Of a stretch of 64,000 nt of DNA, positions 55,323 to 62,983 are shown piece after piece. The stretch spans positions 558,001 through 622,000 of the forward strand of contig JAMWZC010000002.1 of NCBI GenBank assembly GCA_024304985.1, read 5' to 3'. Made by a program: the position numbers and the translations under genes. Origin of the DNA: Paracoccaceae bacterium. Its GTDB lineage: Bacteria > Pseudomonadota > Alphaproteobacteria > Rhodobacterales > Rhodobacteraceae. The notes beneath the pieces were generated by a model. It was not told the origin of the DNA and made no database searches. It saw nothing but the letters and a program-made list of their open reading frames with translations. Position 1 is the stretch's first letter. Each line of letters starts with the position of its first letter.

Positions 55323-57011
55323 TCAGTCGAGTAGACGGCGGGCGATGACCTGCGCCTGAATTTCTGCGGCCCCTTCGAAGATGTTCAAGATGCGCGCGTC
55401 GCAGAGGATGCGGCTGATCTTGTATTCCAGCGCGAAGCCGTTGCCCCCATGGATCTGCAAGCCATTGTCGGCGGCGGCCCAGGCGACGCGGGCGCCCAGC
55501 AGCTTGGCCATGCCAGCCTCAAGATCGCAGCGGCGGTCATTGTCTTTCTCGAAGGCCGAGAAATAGGTGAGCTGCCGCGCCACCATGATCTCGACCGCCA
55601 TCATCGCCAGTTTGCCGGAGACGCGGGGGAAGTTGATCAGCGCTTTGCCGAACTGCTTGCGGTCGATGGCATATTGCATCGACACGTCCAATGCGGCCTG
55701 CGCCACACCGACGGCGCGGGCGGCGGTCTGGATGCGGGCGGATTCGAAGGTCTGCATCAGCTGTTTGAAGCCCTTGCCTTCTTCGCCGCCCAGAAGGTTC
55801 TCGCCCTTGACATGGAAGTTGTCGAAGCCAAGCTCGTATTCCTTCATCCCGCGGTAGCCCAGAACCTCGATCTCGCCGCCGGTCATGCCGGGGGTCGGGA
55901 AGGGGGCTTCATCGGTGCCGGGGGTCTTTTCGGCAAGGAACATCGACAGGCCGCGGTGATCGGTGCTGGACGGATCGGTGCGGGCCAGCAGGGTCATCAC
56001 ATGGGTGCGGGCGGCATGGGTGATCCAGGTCTTGTTGCCTGTGATGCGATAATCGCCACTGTCATCCTTGACCGCGCGGGTGCGCAGGCTGCCAAGGTCC
56101 GACCCGGTGTTGGGTTCGGTGAAAACGGCCGTCGGCAGGATTTCCGCGCTGGCAATACCGGGGAGCCATTTCTGCTTCTGTTCCTCGGTCCCGCCGCAGA
56201 GGATCAGCTCTGCCGCGATCTCGGAGCGGGTGCCAAGGCTGCCGACGCCGATATAACCGCGCGAGAGTTCTTCGGACACGACGGCCATGGACGCCTTGGA
56301 CAGGCCGAAGCCGCCGTATTCTTCGGGGATCGTCAGACCGAACACGCCCATTTCGGCCAGTTCGGTGATGATCTCCATCGGGATCAACTCGTCCTTGAGG
56401 TGCCATTCATGGGCATAGGGCTCGACTTTTTCGACGGCGAAGCGGCGGAACTGCTCGCGGATCATCTCAAGCTCTTCATCGAGGCCGGAGGCACCCACGG
56501 TCACATTCGCGGACTGTTCCTGCATCAGCGTGACAAGGCGGGCGCGCGCTGCCTGCGTGTTTCCGCCCTGTGTCAGGGTCAGAATAGCGGCCTCATGCAG
56601 AACCCGTGTGTCTTCGGGCGCAAGACCCAGATCCTGCAGACGCACCACCTCGCCCTGGTTCATCTGGATGCCGCCGGTGATCTGCGACAGGTATTCGCCG
56701 AAAGCGATCTGCTGGATCAGGTGTTCGACCTCGCCGAACTTGCCCTGTGCGTCCAGCGCCTCGGCCCACTTCTGCATCTGGCGGAGCGATTCCACATAGG
56801 TGGCCAGCCATGCAAGACCATGAGCGGCGGTCTGCTCGGCCTCGATCAGTGCGCCGGAGACGCGGCCGCCTTCGCTGACGCGGGCGCGCACGCGGGATTT
56901 GGCCGTGTCGAAGAGTTTTTCGACAGGGACCAGGGCGGCGCCAGTCTGGCGCAGCAGGTCAGGCAGAATCACCGGTGCGTTCATTGCAATATCTTGTCCG
57001 TCATGGGCCAT
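55323..57011 (-). CDS. mcd: (2S)-Methylsuccinyl-CoA dehydrogenase (ethylmalonyl-CoA pathway)
   Basis: The 562-residue acyl-CoA dehydrogenase has a long N-terminal extension (about 1-170) of helical sequence before the canonical fold, which is the mark of Mcd; ordinary acyl-CoA dehydrogenases are about 390 residues. The core has the FAD loop PTAVFTEPNTGSDLGSLRTR, YRITGNKTWITHAARTH and the catalytic-Glu motif NIFEGAAEIQAQVIA at the end. The enzyme oxidises (2S)-methylsuccinyl-CoA to mesaconyl-CoA, so the organism likely assimilates acetyl-CoA through ethylmalonyl-CoA. The ATG at 57011 has AAAGGATGTGATTC upstream; a second ATG at 56984 is possible. Confidence 0.93.
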   Translation of the reverse strand: MAHDGQDIAMNAPVILPDLLRQTGAALVPVEKLFDTAKSRVRARVSEGGRVSGALIEAEQTAAHGLAWLATYVESLRQMQKWAEALDAQGKFGEVEHLIQQIAFGEYLSQITGGIQMNQGEVVRLQDLGLAPEDTRVLHEAAILTLTQGGNTQAARARLVTLMQEQSANVTVGASGLDEELEMIREQFRRFAVEKVEPYAHEWHLKDELIPMEIITELAEMGVFGLTIPEEYGGFGLSKASMAVVSEELSRGYIGVGSLGTRSEIAAELILCGGTEEQKQKWLPGIASAEILPTAVFTEPNTGSDLGSLRTRAVKDDSGDYRITGNKTWITHAARTHVMTLLARTDPSSTDHRGLSMFLAEKTPGTDEAPFPTPGMTGGEIEVLGYRGMKEYELGFDNFHVKGENLLGGEEGKGFKQLMQTFESARIQTAARAVGVAQAALDVSMQYAIDRKQFGKALINFPRVSGKLAMMAVEIMVARQLTYFSAFEKDNDRRCDLEAGMAKLLGARVAWAAADNGLQIHGGNGFALEYKISRILCDARILNIFEGAAEIQAQVIARRLLD

Positions 57012-57168
57012 GAATCACATCCTTTTTTTGCTGGACACCGTCCTAGCCATTTCGCAGTTGCAGCGCAACAAAAATACCCAACACGGCCAGTTGGATAACT
57101 GAAAGTTGCGCATTGATTTATTGCGCTGCGGCACTAGCGGCCGCCTGCCGAAGTGGTAAGAGGGGCGC
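57012..57168. promoter_or_regulatory. mcd-tauE intergenic region with repeated GTTGCGC-like motifs
   Basis: GTTGCAGCGCAAC (57057-57069) is an interrupted palindrome. GTTGCGC recurs near 57105, and TTGCGCTGC (57121-57129) is the exact reverse complement of GCAGCGCAA within the first. Three related motifs in a 157-base divergent promoter suggest an operator for a regulator of the ethylmalonyl-CoA pathway such as the XRE/IrrE-like short-chain acyl-CoA regulators. That identity is a guess. Confidence 0.4.
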
Positions 57169-57939
57169 ATGAGCACAATCCTGACCCTGATGACCCCCGA
57201 AATCCTTGGCTTTGCCCTGCTCGTGGCGCTCTTGGCGGGGATCGTCAAGGGCATCGTCGGCTTTGCCATGCCGATGATCATGATATCGTTGCTTGGCTCT
57301 TTTGTCGCACCGGATATGGCGCTGGCCGGGCTGATCCTGCCGACATTGGTGACGAACGGGATGCAGGCCCTGCGTCAGGGGTGGCGCGAGGCATGGGATT
57401 CGATCAAACGGTTTCGCCTGTTCATGGCGATTGGCCTGGTGGCGATGTTGGCAAGCGCGCAACTGGTGCGCGTGCTGCCGCAAGAGACCTTGCTTCTGAT
57501 GATCGGTGTGCCGGTCGTTCTGTTCTGCGCGGTCCAGCTTGTGGGGTGGCAATTGCGGCTGCCTGCGCGCGGCCGCGGCTGGATCGAAGGCGGGATTGGC
57601 GGTTTTGCAGGCTTCATTGGCGGGTTTTCGGGAGTGTGGGGGCCGCCGACCGTGATGTATCTGACGGCGCTTGAAACACCCAAGACCGAGCAGATGCGGG
57701 TGCAGGGTGTGATCTATGGGCTTGGCGCGGTGGCTTTGTTCGGGGCGCATGTCGGTTCGGGCGTCATGCGGGCCGAAACGCTCCCGTTTTCCTTGGCGAT
57801 GATCGTACCTGCGATGCTGGGGACGTGGATCGGGTTCCAGATCCAGGATCGCATCGACCAGCGCGCCTTTCGCAAGGCGACGCTGGCCGTTCTTCTGATC
57901 GCGGGTTTGAACCTGATGCGGCGCGGATTGACCGGCTAG
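57169..57939 (+). CDS. Sulfite exporter TauE/SafE family permease
   Basis: The 256-residue membrane protein has eight hydrophobic segments and the family halves GIVKGIVGFAMPMIMISLLGSF and GGFAGFIGGFSGVWGPPTVMYL, which form the inverted repeat of TauE/SafE proteins. Members export sulfoacetate, sulfite or other organic anions. Substrate is unknown. AAGAGGGGC precedes the ATG. It is divergent from mcd. Confidence 0.92.
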   Translation: MSTILTLMTPEILGFALLVALLAGIVKGIVGFAMPMIMISLLGSFVAPDMALAGLILPTLVTNGMQALRQGWREAWDSIKRFRLFMAIGLVAMLASAQLVRVLPQETLLLMIGVPVVLFCAVQLVGWQLRLPARGRGWIEGGIGGFAGFIGGFSGVWGPPTVMYLTALETPKTEQMRVQGVIYGLGAVALFGAHVGSGVMRAETLPFSLAMIVPAMLGTWIGFQIQDRIDQRAFRKATLAVLLIAGLNLMRRGLTG

Positions 57940-57964
57940 GCCGGACCTGATCCGCGATCCTGTT

Positions 57965-58339
57965 TCAGGCCGCTGTTCCGTGGGGCTCGGCGGTCTGGCT
58001 GTTGGCGATTTCCGTGATGAAGCTGCGGATCTGGCCGCGCAGACGATCATCCTTTATTCGTGTCAACATTGAGGCAATTTTTGTGGCCTCTTCGTCCAGA
58101 AGTTGCGGTGCGGAATCACCGGCTTCGAGTCCGTCGAAGAAGTATGACGGCGCGACTTTCAGGATATGGGACAGTTCAAAAAGCTTGCTGGCCGAAATCC
58201 GGTTCCGACCAAGCTCGTATTTCTGAACCTGTTGGAACGAAATGTTCAGGCCGTCGGCCACATCGGTCTGCGTCATCCCACGCAGGATACGCAATTGCTT
58301 CAAACGCTGGCCGACATGGATATCTACCGGGTGCGACAT
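57965..58339 (-). CDS. XRE family helix-turn-helix regulator
   Basis: The 124-residue protein has a SinR/XRE-type HTH (GQRLKQLRILRGMTQTDVADGLNISFQQVQKYELGRNRISASKLFELS, about 9-58) and a short C-terminal tail. It has the typical length of alphaproteobacterial single-domain XRE regulators. GAGAGAAAGAC precedes the ATG. It is divergent from the LysR-type gene at 58578, so the two may share regulatory DNA. Confidence 0.92.
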   Translation of the reverse strand: MSHPVDIHVGQRLKQLRILRGMTQTDVADGLNISFQQVQKYELGRNRISASKLFELSHILKVAPSYFFDGLEAGDSAPQLLDEEATKIASMLTRIKDDRLRGQIRSFITEIANSQTAEPHGTAA

Positions 58340-58440
58340 GTCTTTCTCTCACACATTTCTACTATGAAGAGAATGGCGCAACGGCCGAATCAATCAACTT
58401 GTTAGATTTTTACCGATTAAGCCCATGAATGTGGAAAAAT

Positions 58441-58469
58441 TTGACATATATTTGACGTCGATGTATGAT
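58441..58469 (+). promoter_or_regulatory. Sigma-70 promoter for the LysR-type gene
   Basis: TTGACA (58441-58446), 17-base spacer, TATGAT (58464-58469): both hexamers are near-consensus. Transcription would begin near 58476, about 100 bases before the start codon at 58578. The surrounding 58380-58510 DNA is clearly AT-richer than the rest of the window. Confidence 0.75.
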
Positions 58470-58577
58470 ATTTTTACCAAAAGAGTATGATAAATATACT
58501 ATTATGGGTAACATAGGGGCGCCGGGCTCAAGGTCTGCAACCGTCGCAAGCAATGGTCCTGAGGGCGGGGTGGGTGG

Positions 58578-59465
58578 ATGAAGCAGCAGAGTAACCAATC
58601 GCTTCTTTTCGAGATGCTGCGTTCGTTCGTGACCTTGGCGGATACACTCAATGTCTCGCGGGCGGTGCAGGACCTGGGCGTCACACGACAGACACTTCGC
58701 CGTCACATTGAAATTCTGGAAGAATGTCGCGGACAGCCGCTGTTCACAGTTGAGGATCGGCAATATCGCCTGACCGAGCACGGCGCACAGGCCGTGCAGG
58801 AGGCGCGCAACCTGCTGGAGCGTGGGCGCGCATGGCTGGAATCCGAGGTGGGGCACCGCGTCGGGTTGTTTCACTTCTCGTTGTCGCGCGAGGATGGGTA
58901 TTATTACCATCTGCAACAACATCCCATATCAAGGGTCTGGACCCACGAAGGGCATGTGATGAAGCAGGCGATCCAGGCTTGGGCGTTGTCTGAAGGGCAG
59001 ATCGAACACAAGGCGTTTCAGGTCGTGCGGCCTCATGCACTGGTGTTCCGCTTTCTGGACGATCACTGGCTGTGCGCCGAGGTGGGCGAGGATTCGGATT
59101 TCGCGCGCTGGTATGGCTGGAGCTGGGCGCGCAGCAGCGTGGGTCGCAAGATAGACGGTCTGCCCGGCGCCGGGCGGTTCAACTTTTCGGCGGCGCAGTC
59201 TTATGACGAGTTGCGCGCGACGCAGGGTCTCAGGCTGGACCACATCGCGACGCTGATGCCCCATGGGCCTGACGACCGGATGCGTCCGATCTGTTTTGCG
59301 CGTCTCCTGCTGGGCTGCCGGTTTCCCGATGGCAGTTTCGCCATGATGTCGATGGTGGACCGGTCCAGCGAGATCGACATTCCCGGCCTTGATCCCGACA
59401 TCATCGCGCAGGCGCGCGCAGTCGAGTCTGCCCCGCGGGAGGAAGTTGTGACTCGGCGCGCTTAA
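58578..59465 (+). CDS. LysR-type HTH protein with unusual C-terminal domain
   Basis: The 295-residue protein has an N-terminal LysR-type winged helix (about 12-75: EMLRSFVTLADTLNVSRAVQDLGVTRQTLRRHIEILEECRG, then LFTVEDRQYRLTEHGAQAVQ). The C-terminal part (about 100-295), with FHFSLSREDGYYYHLQQHP, DDHWLCAEVGEDSDFARWYGW and MMSMVDRSSEIDIPGLDPDI, does not resemble the usual periplasmic-binding-like effector domain and I cannot assign it. A near-consensus promoter lies upstream. A GNAT-like gene follows 69 bases after the stop and may be in the same unit. Confidence 0.8.
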   Translation: MKQQSNQSLLFEMLRSFVTLADTLNVSRAVQDLGVTRQTLRRHIEILEECRGQPLFTVEDRQYRLTEHGAQAVQEARNLLERGRAWLESEVGHRVGLFHFSLSREDGYYYHLQQHPISRVWTHEGHVMKQAIQAWALSEGQIEHKAFQVVRPHALVFRFLDDHWLCAEVGEDSDFARWYGWSWARSSVGRKIDGLPGAGRFNFSAAQSYDELRATQGLRLDHIATLMPHGPDDRMRPICFARLLLGCRFPDGSFAMMSMVDRSSEIDIPGLDPDIIAQARAVESAPREEVVTRRA

Positions 59466-59534
59466 CCACTGCGCGAAAAACCGCTGATGGTTTACAATCC
59501 TGAATGGGCCATAACCCTTCAGGAGCACCCTTTC

Positions 59535-60242
59535 ATGTCGATACATGACGTTTTTTTGCGGTGGCCGCTTCTTTCCGAAGCGGCAAAAATTCTGCACGAG
59601 CAGAAGATGATCGTGACCGTAGGTCATGATTTTAACGAGTATAATCGGATCGTCACGCAGGGGAGATCGCATCAGCCGGTCAGTCTGCCGTTTCGGGCGG
59701 ACATGCATAACTTGTCAAAATTGAACGCTTTTTGGATTTGCGGTCATACCGAGTCAGGTCAGCTGGCCCATACGCAGGCGGTGCGTCTGGTCGAAGTGGG
59801 CGAACAGTCGCTGGGCAGTTACCTGCGGCGGTCCTTTCGGCAGTTTCCCCCCTCGGGTGTGCCGTTGGATATGGCGGCGTCGCGCTATCAGGCGGGACCC
59901 GGTGCCAAGCGAATCAAGGGACGGCTCTGCTATCATGGCGAGATGTGGCTGGACGAGGATGCCGGGAGTTATCGCGGACGCGGTATGTCCTCGGTGCTGT
60001 CGCGGATGGGGTTTGCCATCGCGCTGCGGGATCTGAACCCCGACTTCATCTTTGCCTTCATGGTGCGCTCCGTAGCCTTCAAGGGTCTGGCCGAGAGGGC
60101 CGGGTTCATGCACACGGAACCCGCCTCGCTGTCATGGAAGCTGACGGACAAGGACCGCGCCATCGAGGCGTTCACGGCCTATCTGTCGCGCGACGACCTG
60201 CGGTATCTGCTCCGCGTGCGGATCGACGATCTGGTGCACTGA
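59535..60242 (+). CDS. GNAT-like protein of unknown function
   Basis: The 235-residue protein starts MSIHDVFLRWPLLSEAAKIL after AGGAGCACCCTTTC. Residues about 130-200 contain a GNAT-type pattern: GEMWLDEDAGSYRGRGMSSVLSRMGFAIAL (an R/Q-x-x-G-x-G/A-like turn near RGRGMS) and SVAFKGLAERAGFMHTEP, where the substrate fold usually ends. The N-terminal 100 residues are unassigned. It follows the LysR-like gene on the same strand. An earlier in-frame ATG at 59487 is also possible but lacks a ribosome site. Activity is not demonstrated by sequence. Confidence 0.7.
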   Translation: MSIHDVFLRWPLLSEAAKILHEQKMIVTVGHDFNEYNRIVTQGRSHQPVSLPFRADMHNLSKLNAFWICGHTESGQLAHTQAVRLVEVGEQSLGSYLRRSFRQFPPSGVPLDMAASRYQAGPGAKRIKGRLCYHGEMWLDEDAGSYRGRGMSSVLSRMGFAIALRDLNPDFIFAFMVRSVAFKGLAERAGFMHTEPASLSWKLTDKDRAIEAFTAYLSRDDLRYLLRVRIDDLVH

Positions 60243-60253
60243 CCGCATGCCAT

Positions 60254-60284
60254 GAAAAAACCCCGGCCTGTCAGGGCCGGGGTT
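60254..60284 (-). terminator. Intrinsic terminator of pckA
   Basis: AACCCCGGCC (60259-60268) and GGCCGGGGTT (60275-60284) form a ten-base stem. On the minus strand it is followed by TTTTTTCATGG. On the plus strand the same hairpin lies 17 bases after the GNAT-like stop. Confidence 0.9.
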
Positions 60285-60311
60285 GATCAGGGCAGATTAT
60301 GCAGCGTGGCG

Positions 60312-61910
60312 TCATCCGATGGCAGCAGCCTTCACGTCGTCGTCGATGAAGGGCACGTATTGCGCAAAGTTGTTGGCAAACATCTCAACAAGCTTGGCGG
60401 CCTGACGGTCATATGCCTCGGGGTCGTGCCAGGTGCGGCGCGGGTCCAGCAGCACCTCGGCCACGCCTTCAACCGAGACGGGCACATCGAAGCCGAAGTT
60501 TTCATCCTTGCGGAACTCGACATCGTTCAGGCTGCCGTCCAGGGCCGCTGTCAGCAGGGCGCGGGTCGCCTTGATCGGCATACGGCTGCCGGTGCCATAG
60601 GCGCCCCCGGTCCAGCCTGTGTTCACCAGCCAGCAGGTTGCCCCGTGCTTGGCGATCTTGGCTTGCAGCAGCTTGCCATAGGCTTCGGGGCGGCGCGGCA
60701 TGAAGGGCGCGCCGAAGCAGGTCGAGAAGGTGGGTTCGGGTTCGGTCACGCCGCGCTCGGTGCCTGCCACCTTGGAGGTGAAACCCGACAGGAAGTGATA
60801 CATCGCTTGCGCCGGGGTCAGCCGCGCGATGGGAGGCAGAACGCCGAAGGCATCGCAGGTCAGCATGATCACGTTCTTGGGATGCCCGCCCAGAGCGGTT
60901 TCGGAGGCGTTCGAGATATAGTCCAGCGGATAGGCGCAGCGCATGTTCGCCGTCAGGCTGTCGTCGTCGAAATCCAGCTCGAAGGTTTCGGGATCGAAGA
61001 TCATGTTCTCGATCACAGTGCCGAACTTGGTCGTGGTGGCATAGATCTCGGGTTCGGCCTCGGCGCTGAGGTTGATGGTCTTGGCATAGCAGCCACCCTC
61101 GAAATTGAAGGTTCCACGGTCCGACCAGCCATGCTCGTCATCGCCGATCAGCGTGCGCGCGGGATCGGCCGACAGCGTGGTCTTGCCGGTGCCGGACAGG
61201 CCGAAGAACACTGCGGTATCGACCGGGTTGCCAGTGGCGTGATTGGCCGAGCAGTGCATCGGCATCACGCCTTTTTCCGGCAGCAGGTAGTTCAGCAGGG
61301 TGAAGACCGATTTCTTGTTCTCGCCCGCGTATTCGGTGCCGCCGATCAGGATCATCTTGCGGTCGAAGTTCATGGCGATCACGGTTTCCGAGCGGCAGTT
61401 GTGGCGCGCGGGGTCGGCCTTGAAGCTGGGGCAGTTGATGACGGTGAAATCGGCCGTGAAGCGATCCAGCGCGGCGCGGTCGGGACGGCGGAGCAGGTGG
61501 CGGATGAACAGGCCGTGCCATGCAAGCTCTGTCACCATCCGCACGTTGATCGCCAGTTCGGGATCCGCACCGGCAACAAGGTCCTGCACGTAATAGTCGC
61601 CGCCTTTCATGTGCTCGGTCATGTCGGCATAGAGCGCGTCGAAGCCTTCTGGCGACATGGCGGCATTGTTTTCCCACCAGATGTTGTTCTCAACTGATGC
61701 GGTGCGCACGACGTGCTTGTCCTTGGGCGAGCGACCGGTGAACTTGCCGGTGGTCACCAGAAAGGCGCCGCCGTTGCCAAGTGTGCCTTCGCCTTTCTTC
61801 AGGGCCGCTTCGATCAATGCGGGCTCCATAAGATTGTAAAAGACATTGCCCAGCCCGCTGATCCCCTGATCTTCAAGCCGGAATTGCGGGTTTACCCGTC
61901 CAAATGCCAT
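60312..61910 (-). CDS. pckA: Phosphoenolpyruvate carboxykinase (ATP)
   Basis: The 532-residue enzyme converts oxaloacetate and ATP to phosphoenolpyruvate for gluconeogenesis. It has the kinase P-loop [14 protein letters not shown], the catalytic [20 protein letters not shown] segment, and N-terminal [16 protein letters not shown]. An AGGAGCTTGGCAAT site precedes the ATG at 61910; an upstream in-frame start adds 20 unconserved residues. The terminator (60254-60284) follows its stop. It is divergent from chvI, an arrangement known in Rhizobiales and Rhodobacterales. Confidence 0.97.
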   Translation of the reverse strand: MAFGRVNPQFRLEDQGISGLGNVFYNLMEPALIEAALKKGEGTLGNGGAFLVTTGKFTGRSPKDKHVVRTASVENNIWWENNAAMSPEGFDALYADMTEHMKGGDYYVQDLVAGADPELAINVRMVTELAWHGLFIRHLLRRPDRAALDRFTADFTVINCPSFKADPARHNCRSETVIAMNFDRKMILIGGTEYAGENKKSVFTLLNYLLPEKGVMPMHCSANHATGNPVDTAVFFGLSGTGKTTLSADPARTLIGDDEHGWSDRGTFNFEGGCYAKTINLSAEAEPEIYATTTKFGTVIENMIFDPETFELDFDDDSLTANMRCAYPLDYISNASETALGGHPKNVIMLTCDAFGVLPPIARLTPAQAMYHFLSGFTSKVAGTERGVTEPEPTFSTCFGAPFMPRRPEAYGKLLQAKIAKHGATCWLVNTGWTGGAYGTGSRMPIKATRALLTAALDGSLNDVEFRKDENFGFDVPVSVEGVAEVLLDPRRTWHDPEAYDRQAAKLVEMFANNFAQYVPFIDDDVKAAAIG

Positions 61911-62281
61911 ATTGCCAAGCTCCTGTAGCCGCGCGGTGGGGCGGCGGTCCGTGTTCACCTTGCGCAGCACCCTGCGCCTTTGATCAACCCTGCGGGGGCT
62001 GATGCGGTGCCTCTTAACATGACGCTCGGATGAAGGAACAGGAGGGTTTTTCGCAGTTAGCGCAACCAGTCGCAGGTTAGCGCAACCATGGCAAAATTCC
62101 CCCGGGACTGTTCATCACCCGGAAACCGTAACTGATGCAAATTAGCCATCGCTTGGGTATTTTACGATCAAATACGACAATGCTGCGGGCTGATTCGCAC
62201 TTAGGGATTGATTGTAAAGACCAAAAAGAAGATGAATTAAGGAAAAATTCAGGCGTAACGAGCAGAACAAGGAACTTAGCC
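61911..62281. promoter_or_regulatory. pckA-chvI intergenic region with tandem repeats
   Basis: This 371-base interval has no supported gene. Two direct copies of CGCAG(G)TTAGCGCAACCA occupy 62052-62068 and 62071-62088, with GTTAGCGCAAC cores 20 bases apart, about two helical turns. The chvI start at 62282 has CAAGGAACTTAGCC upstream. The copies lie about 150-180 bases from the pckA start. They look like binding sites for a carbon-metabolism regulator; see the finding for the CceR comparison. Confidence 0.5.
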
Positions 62282-62983
62282 ATGTCGAAAATCGCCCTGG
62301 TGGACGATGATCGGAATATTCTGACGTCGGTGGCCATGACCCTCGAAGCAGAGGGTTTCGAGGTCGAGACCTATAATGATGGACAGTCCGCACTGGACGC
62401 TTTCAACAAGAAACTGCCCGATATGGCAGTGCTCGACATAAAGATGCCGCGAATGGACGGGATGGACCTGCTCCAGCGGCTGCGGCAAAAAACCTCGATG
62501 CCGGTGATTTTCCTGACATCCAAGGACGACGAGATCGACGAGGTGCTTGGCCTGCGGATGGGGGCCGACGACTATGTCAAGAAGCCCTTCTCCCAGCGTC
62601 TTCTGGTTGAACGCATCCGCGCGCTGCTGCGCCGTCAGGAAGCGGTGGCCGGCGATATCGTGGGCGACACCGAAGAAACCAAGGTCATGGACCGGGGCAA
62701 CCTGCGGATGGATCCGCTGCGCCATTCGGTCAGCTGGAAGGGGCGCGACGTTTCGTTGACGGTAACGGAATTCCTGCTGTTGCAGGCGTTGGCGCAGCGG
62801 CCCGGTTTCGTGAAAAGCCGCGACCAGCTGATGGACGTGGCCTATGATGATCAGGTCTATGTGGACGATCGGACCATCGACAGCCATATCAAGCGCCTGC
62901 GCAAGAAAATGCGGACGGCTGATCCTGAATTCTCGGCGATCGAGACCCTTTACGGTATCGGCTACAGATATAACGAAGAGTGA
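62282..62983 (+). CDS. chvI: Response regulator ChvI
   Basis: The 233-residue OmpR-type regulator has a receiver (about 1-115: acidic VDDD, phospho-acceptor Asp52 in [11 protein letters not shown], Lys101 in YVKKPF) and a winged-helix DNA-binding domain (about 135-233, ending [14 protein letters not shown]). It matches ChvI in length and in the [26 protein letters not shown] segment. The start at 62282 begins the conserved [14 protein letters not shown]. Its stop overlaps the chvG start (TGATG). Confidence 0.96.
   Translation: MSKIALVDDDRNILTSVAMTLEAEGFEVETYNDGQSALDAFNKKLPDMAVLDIKMPRMDGMDLLQRLRQKTSMPVIFLTSKDDEIDEVLGLRMGADDYVKKPFSQRLLVERIRALLRRQEAVAGDIVGDTEETKVMDRGNLRMDPLRHSVSWKGRDVSLTVTEFLLLQALAQRPGFVKSRDQLMDVAYDDQVYVDDRTIDSHIKRLRKKMRTADPEFSAIETLYGIGYRYNEE

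Noticed and set aside
58410-58922. 170-codon minus-strand frame across the start of the LysR-type gene
   Set aside because: Begins inside the regulator gene and ends in the promoter region; no domain.
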